Shown here piece after piece: positions 56,401-64,000 of a DNA stretch of 64,000 bases. Under the pieces are notes generated by a model. The model did no database searches. It was not told the DNA's origin and worked only from the letters and a program-made list of their open reading frames with translations. Within the stretch, counting starts at the first letter, position 1, and the number at the start of each line of letters is the position of its first letter. A program made the translations under genes and the position numbers. The DNA comes from Amycolatopsis granulosa (GTDB lineage: Bacteria; Actinomycetota; Actinomycetes; Mycobacteriales; Pseudonocardiaceae), in contig NZ_JAANOV010000001.1 in the NCBI RefSeq assembly GCF_011758745.1, positions 5,022,001-5,086,000 of the forward strand, read 5' to 3'.

Positions 56401-57069
56401 GTGACGAAGTTCGCCGGATTCGGAGAGCACGCGGTCGAGTTCTACGACGGGCTGAGCGCGGACAACTCGAAGGCGTACTGGGCCGACCACGTCGAGGTCT
56501 ACCGGTCGGACGTGCGCGCCCCGATGGAGGCGCTGATCGCCGAGCTGACGCCCGAGTTCGGTCCCGGCTTCGGCGAGGGCAAGGTGTTCCGCCCCTACCG
56601 CGACGTGCGGTTCGCCCGGGACAAGACCCCGTACAAGACCCATTGCGGCGGCGTGGTCGAGCAGGGCCGTGGCGGCGGCGCGTACTACGTCGAGGTGTCC
56701 TCGGCCGGGTTGCGGGTCGGCGGCGGGTGCTTCCACCTCCAGTCCGACCAGCTGGCCCGCTTCCGGCAGGCGGTCGGCACCGAGATCCACGGCGCCGCGC
56801 TCGCGGGCATCCTCGCCCGCCTGCGCCGGGCCGGCTGGACCGTCACCGGGGACGCGCTGAAGACCAAACCACGCGGCTACCCCGATGACCATCCGCGCCT
56901 CGACCTGCTCAGGCACCGCTCGCTGTACGCCGTCCGCTCCTGGGAACCGGACGACACCCTGCACGAACGCGCCTGCCTGGAGCGGGTGCGCACGGCGTGG
57001 CGGCAGCTGCGGCCGTTCAACGAGTGGGCCCGCGACCACGTCGGGGTGAGCGCGAAGCCGCGTCGCTGA
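56401..57069 (+). CDS. DUF2461 family protein
   Basis: 222-residue protein with the DUF2461 pattern: Phe-Tyr-Asp-Gly-Leu near the N-terminus, Arg-Pro-Tyr-Arg-Asp-Val-Arg-Phe-Ala-Arg-Asp-Lys-Thr-Pro-Tyr-Lys (about 62-77) and a C-terminal Leu-Arg-Pro-Phe-Asn-Glu-Trp. Function is unknown. TATCGT (56389-56394) lies six bases before GTG 56401, so the mRNA may be leaderless. Confidence 0.88.
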   Translation: MTKFAGFGEHAVEFYDGLSADNSKAYWADHVEVYRSDVRAPMEALIAELTPEFGPGFGEGKVFRPYRDVRFARDKTPYKTHCGGVVEQGRGGGAYYVEVSSAGLRVGGGCFHLQSDQLARFRQAVGTEIHGAALAGILARLRRAGWTVTGDALKTKPRGYPDDHPRLDLLRHRSLYAVRSWEPDDTLHERACLERVRTAWRQLRPFNEWARDHVGVSAKPRR

Positions 57070-57226
57070 CCGCGTCACCGCATCGGGTCCCCGCTCCGGA
57101 TCCCCCGAACGAGTTAAATCCGGCCCGGCGCCCCTTGCCGCCCCCTGAGCAGCCGTGATGCCGCTCACTGGTGAACTTTGCTGAACCGTTCGAGAGATCG
57201 GTACAGACGTGCGCGGGGAAAGGGAC

Positions 57227-57232
57227 TACGCT
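57227..57232 (+). promoter_or_regulatory. TACGCT -10 of pyruvate kinase
   Basis: TACGCT is eight bases before GTG 57241. A second possible promoter, TTGCTG-N18-TACAGA, lies upstream (57178-57207). No clear ribosome site is seen at the GTG. Confidence 0.4.
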
Positions 57233-57240
57233 ACGGGGAC

Positions 57241-58665
57241 GTGAGCCGACGCGCGAAGATCGTATGCACGATGGGACCCGCCACCGCGACCGCGGAGAAG
57301 GTGCGCGCCCTAGTCGACGCCGGAATGGACGTGGCGCGCCTGAACTTCAGCCACGGCAGCCACGGCGACCACAAGCAGGTGTACGACCTGATCCGGGAGG
57401 CCGCGGCCGAGAGCGGGCGCGCCGTCGGCGTCCTCGCCGACCTGCAGGGCCCGAAGATCCGGCTCGGCACCTTCGCCGGTGGCCCGGTGGAGTGGCGCAC
57501 CGGGGACGTGGTGCGCATCACCGTGGAGGACGTGGCCGGTACCCACGACCGGGTGTCCACCACCTACCGGGGCCTGGCCAGGGACGCCAAGCCGGGTGAC
57601 CGCCTGCTGGTCGACGACGGCAAGGTGGGCCTGGTGGTCCAGGGTGTCGAGGGGCCGGACGTGGTCTGCGAGGTCACCGAGGGCGGCCCGGTCAGCAACA
57701 ACAAGGGCGTCTCGCTGCCCGGCATGGACGTCTCGGTGCCGGCGCTGTCCGACAAGGACGTCGAGGACCTGGAGTTCGCGCTCGAGCTGGGCGCCGACTT
57801 CATCGCGTTGTCCTTCGTCCGCTCGCCCGCCGACATCGACCTGGTGCACCAGGTGATGGACCGCGTGGGCAAGGGGCGCCGCCCGGTCATCGCGAAACTG
57901 GAGAAGCCCGAGGCGGTCTACAACCTCGAGGCCATCGTGCTGGCCTTCGACGGCGTCATGGTCGCCCGCGGCGACCTGGGCGTCGAGCTCCCCCTGGAGC
58001 AGGTGCCCCTGGTGCAGAAGCGGGCGATCCAGATCGCCCGGGAGAACGCCAAGCCGGTCATCGTGGCGACCCAGATGCTCGACTCGATGATCAACAACTC
58101 GCGGCCGACCCGCGCCGAGGCCTCCGACGTGGCCAACGCGGTGCTCGACGGCGCGGACGCGGTCATGCTCTCCGGCGAGACCAGCGTGGGCCGCTACCCG
58201 ATCGAGACGGTGCAGACCATGTCCCGGATCGTGGAGGCGGTTGAGGCCGACACCCCGGTCGTGCCGCCGCTGTCGCACGTGCCGCGCACCAAGCGGGGCG
58301 TGATCTCCTACGCGGCCAAGGACATCGGCGAGCGGCTCAACGCGAAGGCACTGGTCGCTTTCACCCAGTCCGGTGACACGGTCCGCAGGCTGGCCCGGTT
58401 GCACACGCGGCTGCCGCTGCTGGCGTTCACGCCCGAGGAGAGCGTGCGCAGCCAGCTGTCGCTGACCTGGGGTACCTACACCGAGCTGGTGCCGTCGGTG
58501 GACTCGACCGACCGGATGATCAAGCAGGTGGACCGCGCGATGCTGGAGACCGGCCGCTACCAGCCGGGTGACCTGGTCGTCATCGTGGCCGGCTCGCCGC
58601 CGGGCACCGTCGGTTCGACCAACCTGATCCGGGTGCACAAGCTCGGTGAGGACGACCACGCCTGA
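57241..58665 (+). CDS. pyk: Pyruvate kinase
   Basis: 474-residue pyruvate kinase that makes pyruvate and ATP from phosphoenolpyruvate and ADP. The barrel motifs include Met-Gly-Pro-Ala-Thr (residues 11-15), Arg-Leu-Asn-Phe-Ser-His-Gly, the catalytic Ile-Ala-Lys-Leu-Glu-Lys-Pro-Glu, and Met-Val-Ala-Arg-Gly-Asp-Leu-Gly-Val. The C-terminal domain (about 350-474) is complete. It lies near the PPi-type phosphofructokinase, separated only by DUF2461. The GTG start may be leaderless. Confidence 0.96.
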   Translation: MSRRAKIVCTMGPATATAEKVRALVDAGMDVARLNFSHGSHGDHKQVYDLIREAAAESGRAVGVLADLQGPKIRLGTFAGGPVEWRTGDVVRITVEDVAGTHDRVSTTYRGLARDAKPGDRLLVDDGKVGLVVQGVEGPDVVCEVTEGGPVSNNKGVSLPGMDVSVPALSDKDVEDLEFALELGADFIALSFVRSPADIDLVHQVMDRVGKGRRPVIAKLEKPEAVYNLEAIVLAFDGVMVARGDLGVELPLEQVPLVQKRAIQIARENAKPVIVATQMLDSMINNSRPTRAEASDVANAVLDGADAVMLSGETSVGRYPIETVQTMSRIVEAVEADTPVVPPLSHVPRTKRGVISYAAKDIGERLNAKALVAFTQSGDTVRRLARLHTRLPLLAFTPEESVRSQLSLTWGTYTELVPSVDSTDRMIKQVDRAMLETGRYQPGDLVVIVAGSPPGTVGSTNLIRVHKLGEDDHA

Positions 58666-58701
58666 CACGTCGGTCCCGGCCGCGCCCCGTAGGCTTCCGG
58701 C

Positions 58702-59631
58702 ATGACTGAGCTGGCGCGGGACGCGGCCGCCGGACTGGACGCCCAGGAGGGCGCCGGCGGGCAGGCGGTGCTCGACAACCTCGTCGCGCTGCTGGACCTC
58801 GAGCGCATCGAGGAGGACATCTTCCGCGGGGTCAGCCCGCCGCACTCGCCGGTGCGCGTGTTCGGCGGCCAGGTCGCCGGGCAGGCCCTGGTCGCCGCCG
58901 GGCGGACGGTGCCACCGGAGCGGAAGGTGCACTCGCTGCACGCGTACTTCATCCGCGGCGGCGACCCGCGGGTGCCGATCGTGTACGAGGTCGACCGCAT
59001 CCGGGACGGCCGGTCGTTCACCACCCGCCGGGTGGTGGCGGTCCAGCACGGCAAGGCGATCTTCGCGTTGTCCGCGTCGTTCCAGAAGTCCGAGCCGGGG
59101 CTGGAGCACGCGGCCGCGATGCCGCAGGTGCCGGACCCGGAGTCCCTGCCGACCTACGCCGAGCGGATCCGCGCGGTCCCGCAGGCGCTGCCGGACTTCC
59201 GCGAGCGCCCACGGCCGATCGACATCCGCTACGTCAACGACCCGCCGTGGGTGACGCGGCAGACCGGCGAGCGGCCGGACCGCAACCAGGTGTGGATGCG
59301 CGCGGACGGGGTGCTCCCGGACGATCCGCTGCTGCACGTGTGCGTGCTGACCTACGCCTCGGACATGACGCTGCTGGACTCGCCGCTGGCCCGGCACGGC
59401 GTGTACTGGGACCTGGACCGGGTGCTCGGCGCGAGCCTGGACCACGCGCTGTGGTTCCACCGGCCGTTCCGCGCGGACGAATGGTTCCTCTACGACACCG
59501 AGTCGCCCTCGGCGTCCGGCGGGCGCGGACTGGCGACCGGCCGGTTCTTCAGCCGCGACGGGCAGCTGCTGGCGACCGTGGTGCAGGAGGGTCTGCTGCG
59601 CGTGCTGCCGCCGGACGGCCGGCCGGGCTGA
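58702..59631 (+). CDS. tesB: Acyl-CoA thioesterase II (TesB type)
   Basis: 309-residue double-hotdog thioesterase that hydrolyses acyl-CoA to free acid and CoA. Visible are Phe-Gly-Gly-Gln-Val-Ala-Gly-Gln-Ala (about 53-61), Ser-Leu-His-Ala-Tyr-Phe-Ile-Arg and a C-terminal segment with Asp-His-Ala-Leu-Trp-Phe-His. The catalytic Asp/Thr/Gln triad positions appear present. TAGGCT (58690-58695) is six bases before the ATG, so the mRNA may be leaderless. Confidence 0.93.
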   Translation: MTELARDAAAGLDAQEGAGGQAVLDNLVALLDLERIEEDIFRGVSPPHSPVRVFGGQVAGQALVAAGRTVPPERKVHSLHAYFIRGGDPRVPIVYEVDRIRDGRSFTTRRVVAVQHGKAIFALSASFQKSEPGLEHAAAMPQVPDPESLPTYAERIRAVPQALPDFRERPRPIDIRYVNDPPWVTRQTGERPDRNQVWMRADGVLPDDPLLHVCVLTYASDMTLLDSPLARHGVYWDLDRVLGASLDHALWFHRPFRADEWFLYDTESPSASGGRGLATGRFFSRDGQLLATVVQEGLLRVLPPDGRPG

Positions 59632-59635
59632 CGGG

Positions 59636-60004
59636 TCAGGCCAGCGGGCTCAGCGACCTCGGCGATGCTGCGCGGCGCCGGTGCTTGGTCCGTGGCCGCA
59701 CCACGTCCTCGATCGCCGGCCCCAGGCTGAGCTGCGCCGCGAGGTAGGCCCGGCACGGGGTGCGCCCGCGGCGCCGGAACAACAGCCGCGACACACGGCC
59801 GCGGCACACCGGGCAGTGGCCCCGTGCGTCGGGGGCGTGCGTGGCGAGCGTGGCGCGCAGCGCCTCCACCAGGCGCGGGATCTCCCGGGCGGCGAGCTCG
59901 GCCGCCCCGTCGCGGTCGGCGAGGCCGGCCGACCGGCGGAGATCGTCCAGCCTGCGGTGCACGGACGTCTGGAGTGGACCGACGATGGTGCCACGGTCGA
60001 GCAC
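59636..60004 (-). CDS. Small zinc-motif protein, unknown function
   Basis: 122-residue protein with an Arg-rich centre and a Cys-Pro-Val-Cys motif (about residues 68-71) plus another Cys in Thr-Pro-Cys-Arg-Ala. It could bind zinc. The C-terminus is basic. A strong AGGAGG precedes GTG 60004. I do not recognise a family. It is divergent from the XRE gene and shares its 5' region. Confidence 0.62.
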   Translation of the reverse strand: MLDRGTIVGPLQTSVHRRLDDLRRSAGLADRDGAAELAAREIPRLVEALRATLATHAPDARGHCPVCRGRVSRLLFRRRGRTPCRAYLAAQLSLGPAIEDVVRPRTKHRRRAASPRSLSPLA

Positions 60005-60052
60005 GCCGCCTCCTGGGAGTTGATTTCGCGGAGGCGAGACTACCGGGGCACT

Positions 60053-60065
60053 CTGCAACTTGCAG
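60053..60065. promoter_or_regulatory. CTGCAA-C-TTGCAG palindrome, candidate XRE operator
   Basis: A perfect 13-base palindrome lies between the divergent zinc-motif and XRE genes. Helix-turn-helix regulators with DUF397 partners often control their own promoter. Binding is inferred. Confidence 0.5.
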
Positions 60066-60193
60066 GACGCTGTGGGCGGAAGATACCTCGTCGGGGTGAG
60101 AGAGGCAGGCGGAACATCCCGATCCGGCTGGTTAGATGGAACGCGTTGTCCACGAGCCCGGAGGAACGCGCGGGCCGGAGTGGAGGAGCGCAC

Positions 60194-61045
60194 ATGAGCC
60201 GGGGTCAGGGTCCCACGATCCGCAGACGACGGCTGGCGAGCGAACTGCGCCGGTTGCGGGAGACCGCGGACTTCACCATCGACGAGGTCGCCGAGAAGCT
60301 CGAATGCTCGGCGTCGAAGATCAGCCGCATCGAGACCGGGCACGTCGGGGTGACGCCGCGGGACGCGCGCGACATGCTGGAGTTGTACGGCATCGTCGGC
60401 GACGAGCGGGAAGCGCTCGTGCAGCTCGCCCGCGAGGCCCGCAAACCGGGCTGGTGGCAGGCGTACAAGGAGGTTTTCACCGGCACCTTCGTCGGGCTGG
60501 AGGCCGACGCCAGCTCGCTGCGGGCGTTCCAGGCGCTGCTCGTGCCCGGGCTGCTGCAGACCGAGGCGTACGCGCGCGCCGTCATCCGCGCCATGCGGCC
60601 GGACGCCGACGAGTCCGACATCCAGCGCCGCGTCGCCGCGCGCACCGCGCGCCAGCAGCTGCTGACCGACGAGAACCCGCCGTCGTACTGGGCCGTCATC
60701 GACGAGGCGGTGCTGCACCGCGTGGTCGGCGGCGCGGAGGTGATGGCGCACCAGGCCCACCGGCTGCTGACCGTCGCGCAGCTGCCCCACGTGACGATCC
60801 AGGTGGTCCCGTTCGGCGCCGGCGCCCACCCGGGCATGGAGGGACCGTTCCTCATCCTCGGCTTCCCGGAGCAGGCCGACCCCGACGTGGTGTACCTGGA
60901 CAGCACCTCCGGTGGCTTCTTCCTCGAACTACCCCCCGATGTTCGCCGATACATCCTCATGTTCGATCATCTCCGTGCGGCGGCACTCAAACCGGACGAC
61001 TCGATCGAAGTGATCGCCGCGGCGGTCGAACGCTTTTCCGGATGA
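60194..61045 (+). CDS. XRE/Scr1-type regulator (DUF5753 C-terminal domain)
   Basis: 283-residue regulator. The N-terminal helix-turn-helix (about 8-65) has Phe-Thr-Ile-Asp-Glu-Val-Ala-Glu-Lys-Leu and Ser-Ala-Ser-Lys-Ile-Ser-Arg-Ile-Glu-Thr-Gly. The C-terminal DUF5753 part (about 90-280) contains Leu-Val-Pro-Gly-Leu-Leu-Gln-Thr-Glu and Thr-Ile-Gln-Val-Val-Pro. Streptomyces Scr1-like proteins of this kind pair with a DUF397 protein. A GGAGGAG site precedes the ATG. Confidence 0.92.
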   Translation: MSRGQGPTIRRRRLASELRRLRETADFTIDEVAEKLECSASKISRIETGHVGVTPRDARDMLELYGIVGDEREALVQLAREARKPGWWQAYKEVFTGTFVGLEADASSLRAFQALLVPGLLQTEAYARAVIRAMRPDADESDIQRRVAARTARQQLLTDENPPSYWAVIDEAVLHRVVGGAEVMAHQAHRLLTVAQLPHVTIQVVPFGAGAHPGMEGPFLILGFPEQADPDVVYLDSTSGGFFLELPPDVRRYILMFDHLRAAALKPDDSIEVIAAAVERFSG

Positions 61046-61099
61046 CCGCGGCCGGGGAGTCGCCCGGGTGTTGCCCGGGAAGTGAGGAGCGGGGAGAAC

Positions 61100-61300
61100 A
61101 TGTCCCATGTGGATCCGGGCGCCGTGGTGTGGCGCAAGAGCAGTCACAGCGGCGGCGGGAACGACTGCGTCGAGGTCGCGGTGATCGCCGGGGGCGTCGG
61201 CGTGCGTGACTCCAAGAACCCGGATGCCGGCGAGCTGCACGTGTCCGCCGAGAGCTGGCGCGGCCTGCTCCGCGCGGTGGGTGCGCTCGACCGCGCCTGA
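61100..61300 (+). CDS. DUF397 small protein
   Basis: 66-residue DUF397 protein with Val-Val-Trp-Arg-Lys-Ser-Ser-His-Ser (residues 9-17), Asn-Asp-Cys-Val-Glu-Val and Val-Arg-Asp-Ser-Lys. It follows the XRE regulator as its usual partner; the pair may act as a toxin-antitoxin-like module or in development. GGGGAGA precedes the ATG. A strong hairpin follows. Confidence 0.92.
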   Translation: MSHVDPGAVVWRKSSHSGGGNDCVEVAVIAGGVGVRDSKNPDAGELHVSAESWRGLLRAVGALDRA

Positions 61301-61314
61301 GTGAGCTGACCGGA

Positions 61315-61361
61315 CGACCCCTTACCCCGCCGGGCGGAGGATGCGGCGGGGTAAGGGGTCG
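61315..61361 (+). terminator. Hairpin after the XRE/DUF397 pair
   Basis: A 17-base-pair perfect stem (arms 61315-61331 and 61345-61361) with a 13-base loop starts 14 bases after the DUF397 stop. No T run. Confidence 0.75.
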
Positions 61362-61463
61362 GTTCGCGTCCAGGACGAGGTGATCGTCCGATGCCGGGGG
61401 GCCGCCCTCAGGACGACTCTGAGGTTCGCCAGGGGAATCGACGAACCGGAAGAGGGACTCCCG

Positions 61464-61634
61464 ATGCGCAACGAGTTGATGTTCGACGCGGTGATGGCCG
61501 AGGTCGCCTACCGCCGCGAGCAGCTGGAGAAGGCGGGCCGGCCGGGCGGACGATGGTTCCGGCGCGCCCGGACCCGGGTGCAGGTACCCGAACAGCGCCG
61601 CCCGAGCGCGCTCGAGCTGGCCCGCGCCCGGTAA
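61464..61634 (+). CDS. Small basic helical protein
   Basis: 56-residue protein starting at ATG 61464 after GAAGAGGG. A helical N-terminus (Met-Phe-Asp-Ala-Val-Met-Ala-Glu-Val-Ala-Tyr-Arg-Arg-Glu-Gln-Leu-Glu) is followed by an Arg-rich tail. No family is recognised. Low length limits confidence. Confidence 0.55.
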   Translation: MRNELMFDAVMAEVAYRREQLEKAGRPGGRWFRRARTRVQVPEQRRPSALELARAR

Positions 61635-61701
61635 GGCCCACCGGGGTGGATCACCCGGCGGACCGAAAAGGATACCGGTTCTGTCGGTGGGGTGCGTCAG
61701 A

Positions 61702-64000
61702 ATGATGGTCGTGCCCCGCCTAGGTTCCGGAATCCCACTGGTCGCTCGTGCCGACGAGATGCGGCGGCTGCGCGCTGCCTTCGCCGCCGCCGATCGGGGT
61801 GAGGGCGGCGCGGTCCTCGTGTCCGGTGACGCCGGGGTGGGCAAGACCCGTCTGCTGACCGAGCTGTCCGAGCACGCCGCCTCCCGCGGTGCGCTCGTGC
61901 TCACCGGGCGGTGCCTGGACGTGCGGGAGGGCGGTCTGCCGTACCTGCCGTTCGCCGAGGCGCTGTCCCCGCTGAGCACGGACGAGGATCCGGTGGTGGC
62001 CGAGGCGGTGCGGCTCCGGCCGGCGCTGGCGCGGTTGCTGCCCCAGGGGGCGATGCCGCCGGCGCCGGGTGGCGATTACCTGGTGCCGGACACGTCGGGG
62101 GAGCGGGACGTGCCCTACCGGGTCCGGCAGGAGCAGGACCTCGGGCAGCTCCAGTTGTTCGACGCGGTGTTCGGCGTGCTGACCCAGATCGCCGAGCACC
62201 GGCCCGTCGTGCTGGTGCTGGAGGACCTGCACTGGGCCGACTCCTCCAGCCGGAACCTGCTGTCGTTCCTGCTCAACCGCCTGCGTGTGCATCGGTTGCT
62301 GGTGGTCGGCAGCTACCGGGAGGAGGACGTGCACCGGCGGCACCCGTTGCGGGCGCTGCTGGTCGAGCTGGTCCGCCTGCCCGTGGTGTCGCGGATCGAC
62401 CTGCGGCCGTTCGGCGCCACGGAGGCGCGGGCGTTCGTTGCGGCGCTGGCCGACGGGCCGGTGTCACCCGAGGTGCTGACGGACATCGCGGAGCGGTCGG
62501 AGGGCAACCCGTTCTTCGCCGAGGAGCTGATGGCCGCCGGCCTGGACTGCGAGGACCTGCCCGCCGGGCTGGCGGAGGTGCTGCTGTCGCGCCTGGAACG
62601 GCTCTCGCCGCAGGCGCGGCGCGTGGTGCGCACCGTCTCGGCGGCGGGTGACTCCGTCGCGCACGCCGCGCTGGCCGAGGTCAGCGGGCTGGACGAGCTC
62701 GAGCTGGACGAGGCGCTGCGCGAGGCGGTGCAGCACCACGTCCTGGTCATCGAGCGCGGCGCCTACACGTTCCGGCACGCGTTGCTGCAGGAGGCGGTGT
62801 ACGCGGACCTGTTGCCGGGGGAGCGGGTGCGCCTGCACGCGGCGTACGCCGAGCGCATCCGCCGCATCCCGCAGGGGCGTGGTCACGACGCGAAGCTGGC
62901 GTACCACAGCCTGCGCAGCCGTGACCTGAGGGCGGCGCTGCCGGCGCTGGCACGCGCGGCCGACGAGGCCGAGCGGCTGGGCGCGCCGGGTGCGGCACTG
63001 CGGCACATCGAACAGGCCCTGGAGATCTGGGACGCGGTGCCGGAGGCCGACCGGCCCGCCGACATCACCGAGCTGCGCCTGCTGCAGGAGGCGTCCTACT
63101 TCGCCGGCACGACCGGCGAGCCGGAGCGCGCCATCGCCTACGCCCGCTCATCGGTGCAGGCGCTGGGGCCGGACGTGCCGGCGGAGACGGCGGCCAAGAC
63201 GTGGCGGCGCCTCGCCGAGGCACTGCTCAACGCCGAGGGCACCCTGGACGAGGCGCTCGGTGCGATCAACCGCGCGTGGGACCTGGTCGCCGAGCGCGAG
63301 CCCAGCAAGACCCGCGCGTGGGTGCTGGCCACGCGGGCCTTGATCCTGCGCAGCGCGGGCGAATACGAGGCGGCCAGCTGGAACGCGCACACGGCGGTCG
63401 CCGACGCGCAGGCCGTCGGCACCACCGGCGGGGAGGCCGCCGCCCTGGTCACCCTGGGGGCCCTGGCGGACTGGGCGGGCGAGCCGGTGGAGGCACGCAA
63501 GCGGTTGCGGGAGGCCGAGCGCAAGGCCGTCGACTCCGGTTCGCTGAACGTCGAGCTGCGGGCGATCTGCTACCAGGGGTTCAGCCACGAGGACCTGGGC
63601 GAGTACGCCGAGGCGATGGAGATCTACCAGCGCGGCATCGCGCGGGCCGAGCAGACCGGCCTCACCTGGAGCATCTTCGGACTGGAGATGCGCGCCCGGT
63701 ACGTGATGCTGCGCTACCTCACCGGGGACTGGCCGGAGATGGCGAGCACGGACGCGCCGGCCCGGGGCGTCTCGAGCGTGCTGGCGGCCCGGATGACGTC
63801 GTCGTGGCTGCCGTTCGAGGTCGCGCGCGGCCGGGTGGCGACGGCGGAGAAGCTCCTGGAGGAGCTGCGGCCGCACTGGCGTGCCGAAACGGCGACCGCG
63901 ATCGTGAGCGGCGCGACCGGTGCCGAACTCGCCTACTGGCACGGCGACTACGAGCAGGCGGTGGGTCGGGCCCGGAAGGTCATCGACTTCCTGCTGGCCT
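61702..64000 (+). CDS. Large ATP-binding LuxR-type regulator (LAL), 3' truncated
   Basis: At least 766 residues, open to the right edge. The N-terminal ATPase domain has Walker A Gly-Asp-Ala-Gly-Val-Gly-Lys-Thr (about residues 37-44) and Walker B Val-Leu-Val-Leu-Glu-Asp-Leu-His-Trp-Ala-Asp. Ser-Glu-Gly-Asn-Pro-Phe-Phe-Ala-Glu-Glu follows. A long helical-repeat region (TPR-like, from about residue 430) continues to the edge. A C-terminal LuxR helix-turn-helix is expected outside the window. ATG 61702 is followed by a second ATG and a GTG in frame. Confidence 0.9.
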   Translation, partial: MMVVPRLGSGIPLVARADEMRRLRAAFAAADRGEGGAVLVSGDAGVGKTRLLTELSEHAASRGALVLTGRCLDVREGGLPYLPFAEALSPLSTDEDPVVAEAVRLRPALARLLPQGAMPPAPGGDYLVPDTSGERDVPYRVRQEQDLGQLQLFDAVFGVLTQIAEHRPVVLVLEDLHWADSSSRNLLSFLLNRLRVHRLLVVGSYREEDVHRRHPLRALLVELVRLPVVSRIDLRPFGATEARAFVAALADGPVSPEVLTDIAERSEGNPFFAEELMAAGLDCEDLPAGLAEVLLSRLERLSPQARRVVRTVSAAGDSVAHAALAEVSGLDELELDEALREAVQHHVLVIERGAYTFRHALLQEAVYADLLPGERVRLHAAYAERIRRIPQGRGHDAKLAYHSLRSRDLRAALPALARAADEAERLGAPGAALRHIEQALEIWDAVPEADRPADITELRLLQEASYFAGTTGEPERAIAYARSSVQALGPDVPAETAAKTWRRLAEALLNAEGTLDEALGAINRAWDLVAEREPSKTRAWVLATRALILRSAGEYEAASWNAHTAVADAQAVGTTGGEAAALVTLGALADWAGEPVEARKRLREAERKAVDSGSLNVELRAICYQGFSHEDLGEYAEAMEIYQRGIARAEQTGLTWSIFGLEMRARYVMLRYLTGDWPEMASTDAPARGVSSVLAARMTSSWLPFEVARGRVATAEKLLEELRPHWRAETATAIVSGATGAELAYWHGDYEQAVGRARKVIDFLLA

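Noticed and set aside
1-64000. tRNA, rRNA, CRISPR arrays, insertion sequences and prophage genes
   Set aside because: No cloverleaf, no regular repeat-spacer pattern, no transposase or integrase motif and no terminal inverted repeats were found on reading the window; a computed search could still find small RNAs.

Overview
The window is very GC-rich, with tightly packed genes that often overlap at ATGA or GTGA and many GTG starts. It carries an Mce operon, a mycofactocin operon, an NDMA-dependent alcohol dehydrogenase, a PPi-type phosphofructokinase and a helix-turn-helix/DUF397 pair. Together these point to an actinomycete of the Pseudonocardiaceae, most like Amycolatopsis. This is inferred from gene content; no rRNA is present to prove it. 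I see no tRNA, rRNA, insertion sequence, prophage or CRISPR array.

Layout. (1) 1-9176: an Mce lipid-import operon cut by the left edge (yrbE permeases, mceA-F, two Mce-associated proteins). (2) 9185-15297: a block that matches, from memory, the Mycobacterium Rv2187-Rv2183c order: fadD15-type ligase, SRPBCC protein, phosphoesterase, second SRPBCC protein, ArsA-like ATPase, small protein, then a ROK glucokinase. (3) 15320-17300: Nudix/NYN fusion and a TetR pair. (4) 17314-27384: mycofactocin operon with mftR divergent from mftA-mftB-mftC, two OYE/FadH-like flavoproteins, SDR, mftF, mftE and an NDMA-type alcohol dehydrogenase. No mftD or mftG is present. (5) 27620-31779: two-subunit molybdenum hydroxylase and a PucR-type regulator. 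(6) 31776-50055: an accessory, stress-like region: DUF4235, cold-shock domain, Zn-alcohol dehydrogenase, SRPBCC, UdgX, hemerythrin, a P450/esterase/CocE/ATP-grasp cluster, FAD-Rieske protein, glutamate-cysteine-ligase-like enzyme, haem-oxygenase-like diiron protein, a topoisomerase IB operon, DUF427, a decaying SRPBCC/MarR pair and a metallo-beta-lactamase-fold hydrolase. Several of its promoters have the form GTT(T/G)-N15-GG(G/T)(T/C)A, as used by SigF/SigB-type general-stress sigma factors. (7) 50052-59631: conserved housekeeping block: glycerate kinase, esterase, PlsC, exoribonuclease AS, DAHP synthase, PPi-type phosphofructokinase, DUF2461, pyruvate kinase, thioesterase II. (8) 59636-64000: zinc-motif protein, XRE/DUF397 pair, small protein and a large ATP-binding regulator cut by the right edge.

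Main observations. The DAHP synthase gene is preceded by a short unannotated reading frame (55169-55101, minus strand) with consecutive Tyr-Phe-Trp-Phe codons, which looks like an aromatic-amino-acid attenuator leader peptide. The mycofactocin operon lacks mftD and has two flavoproteins that both carry Ser where 2,4-dienoyl-CoA reductase has its catalytic Tyr. A putative stress-sigma regulon covers the accessory region. Many genes have a TANNNT box 6-8 nt before the start codon, suggesting leaderless transcripts.
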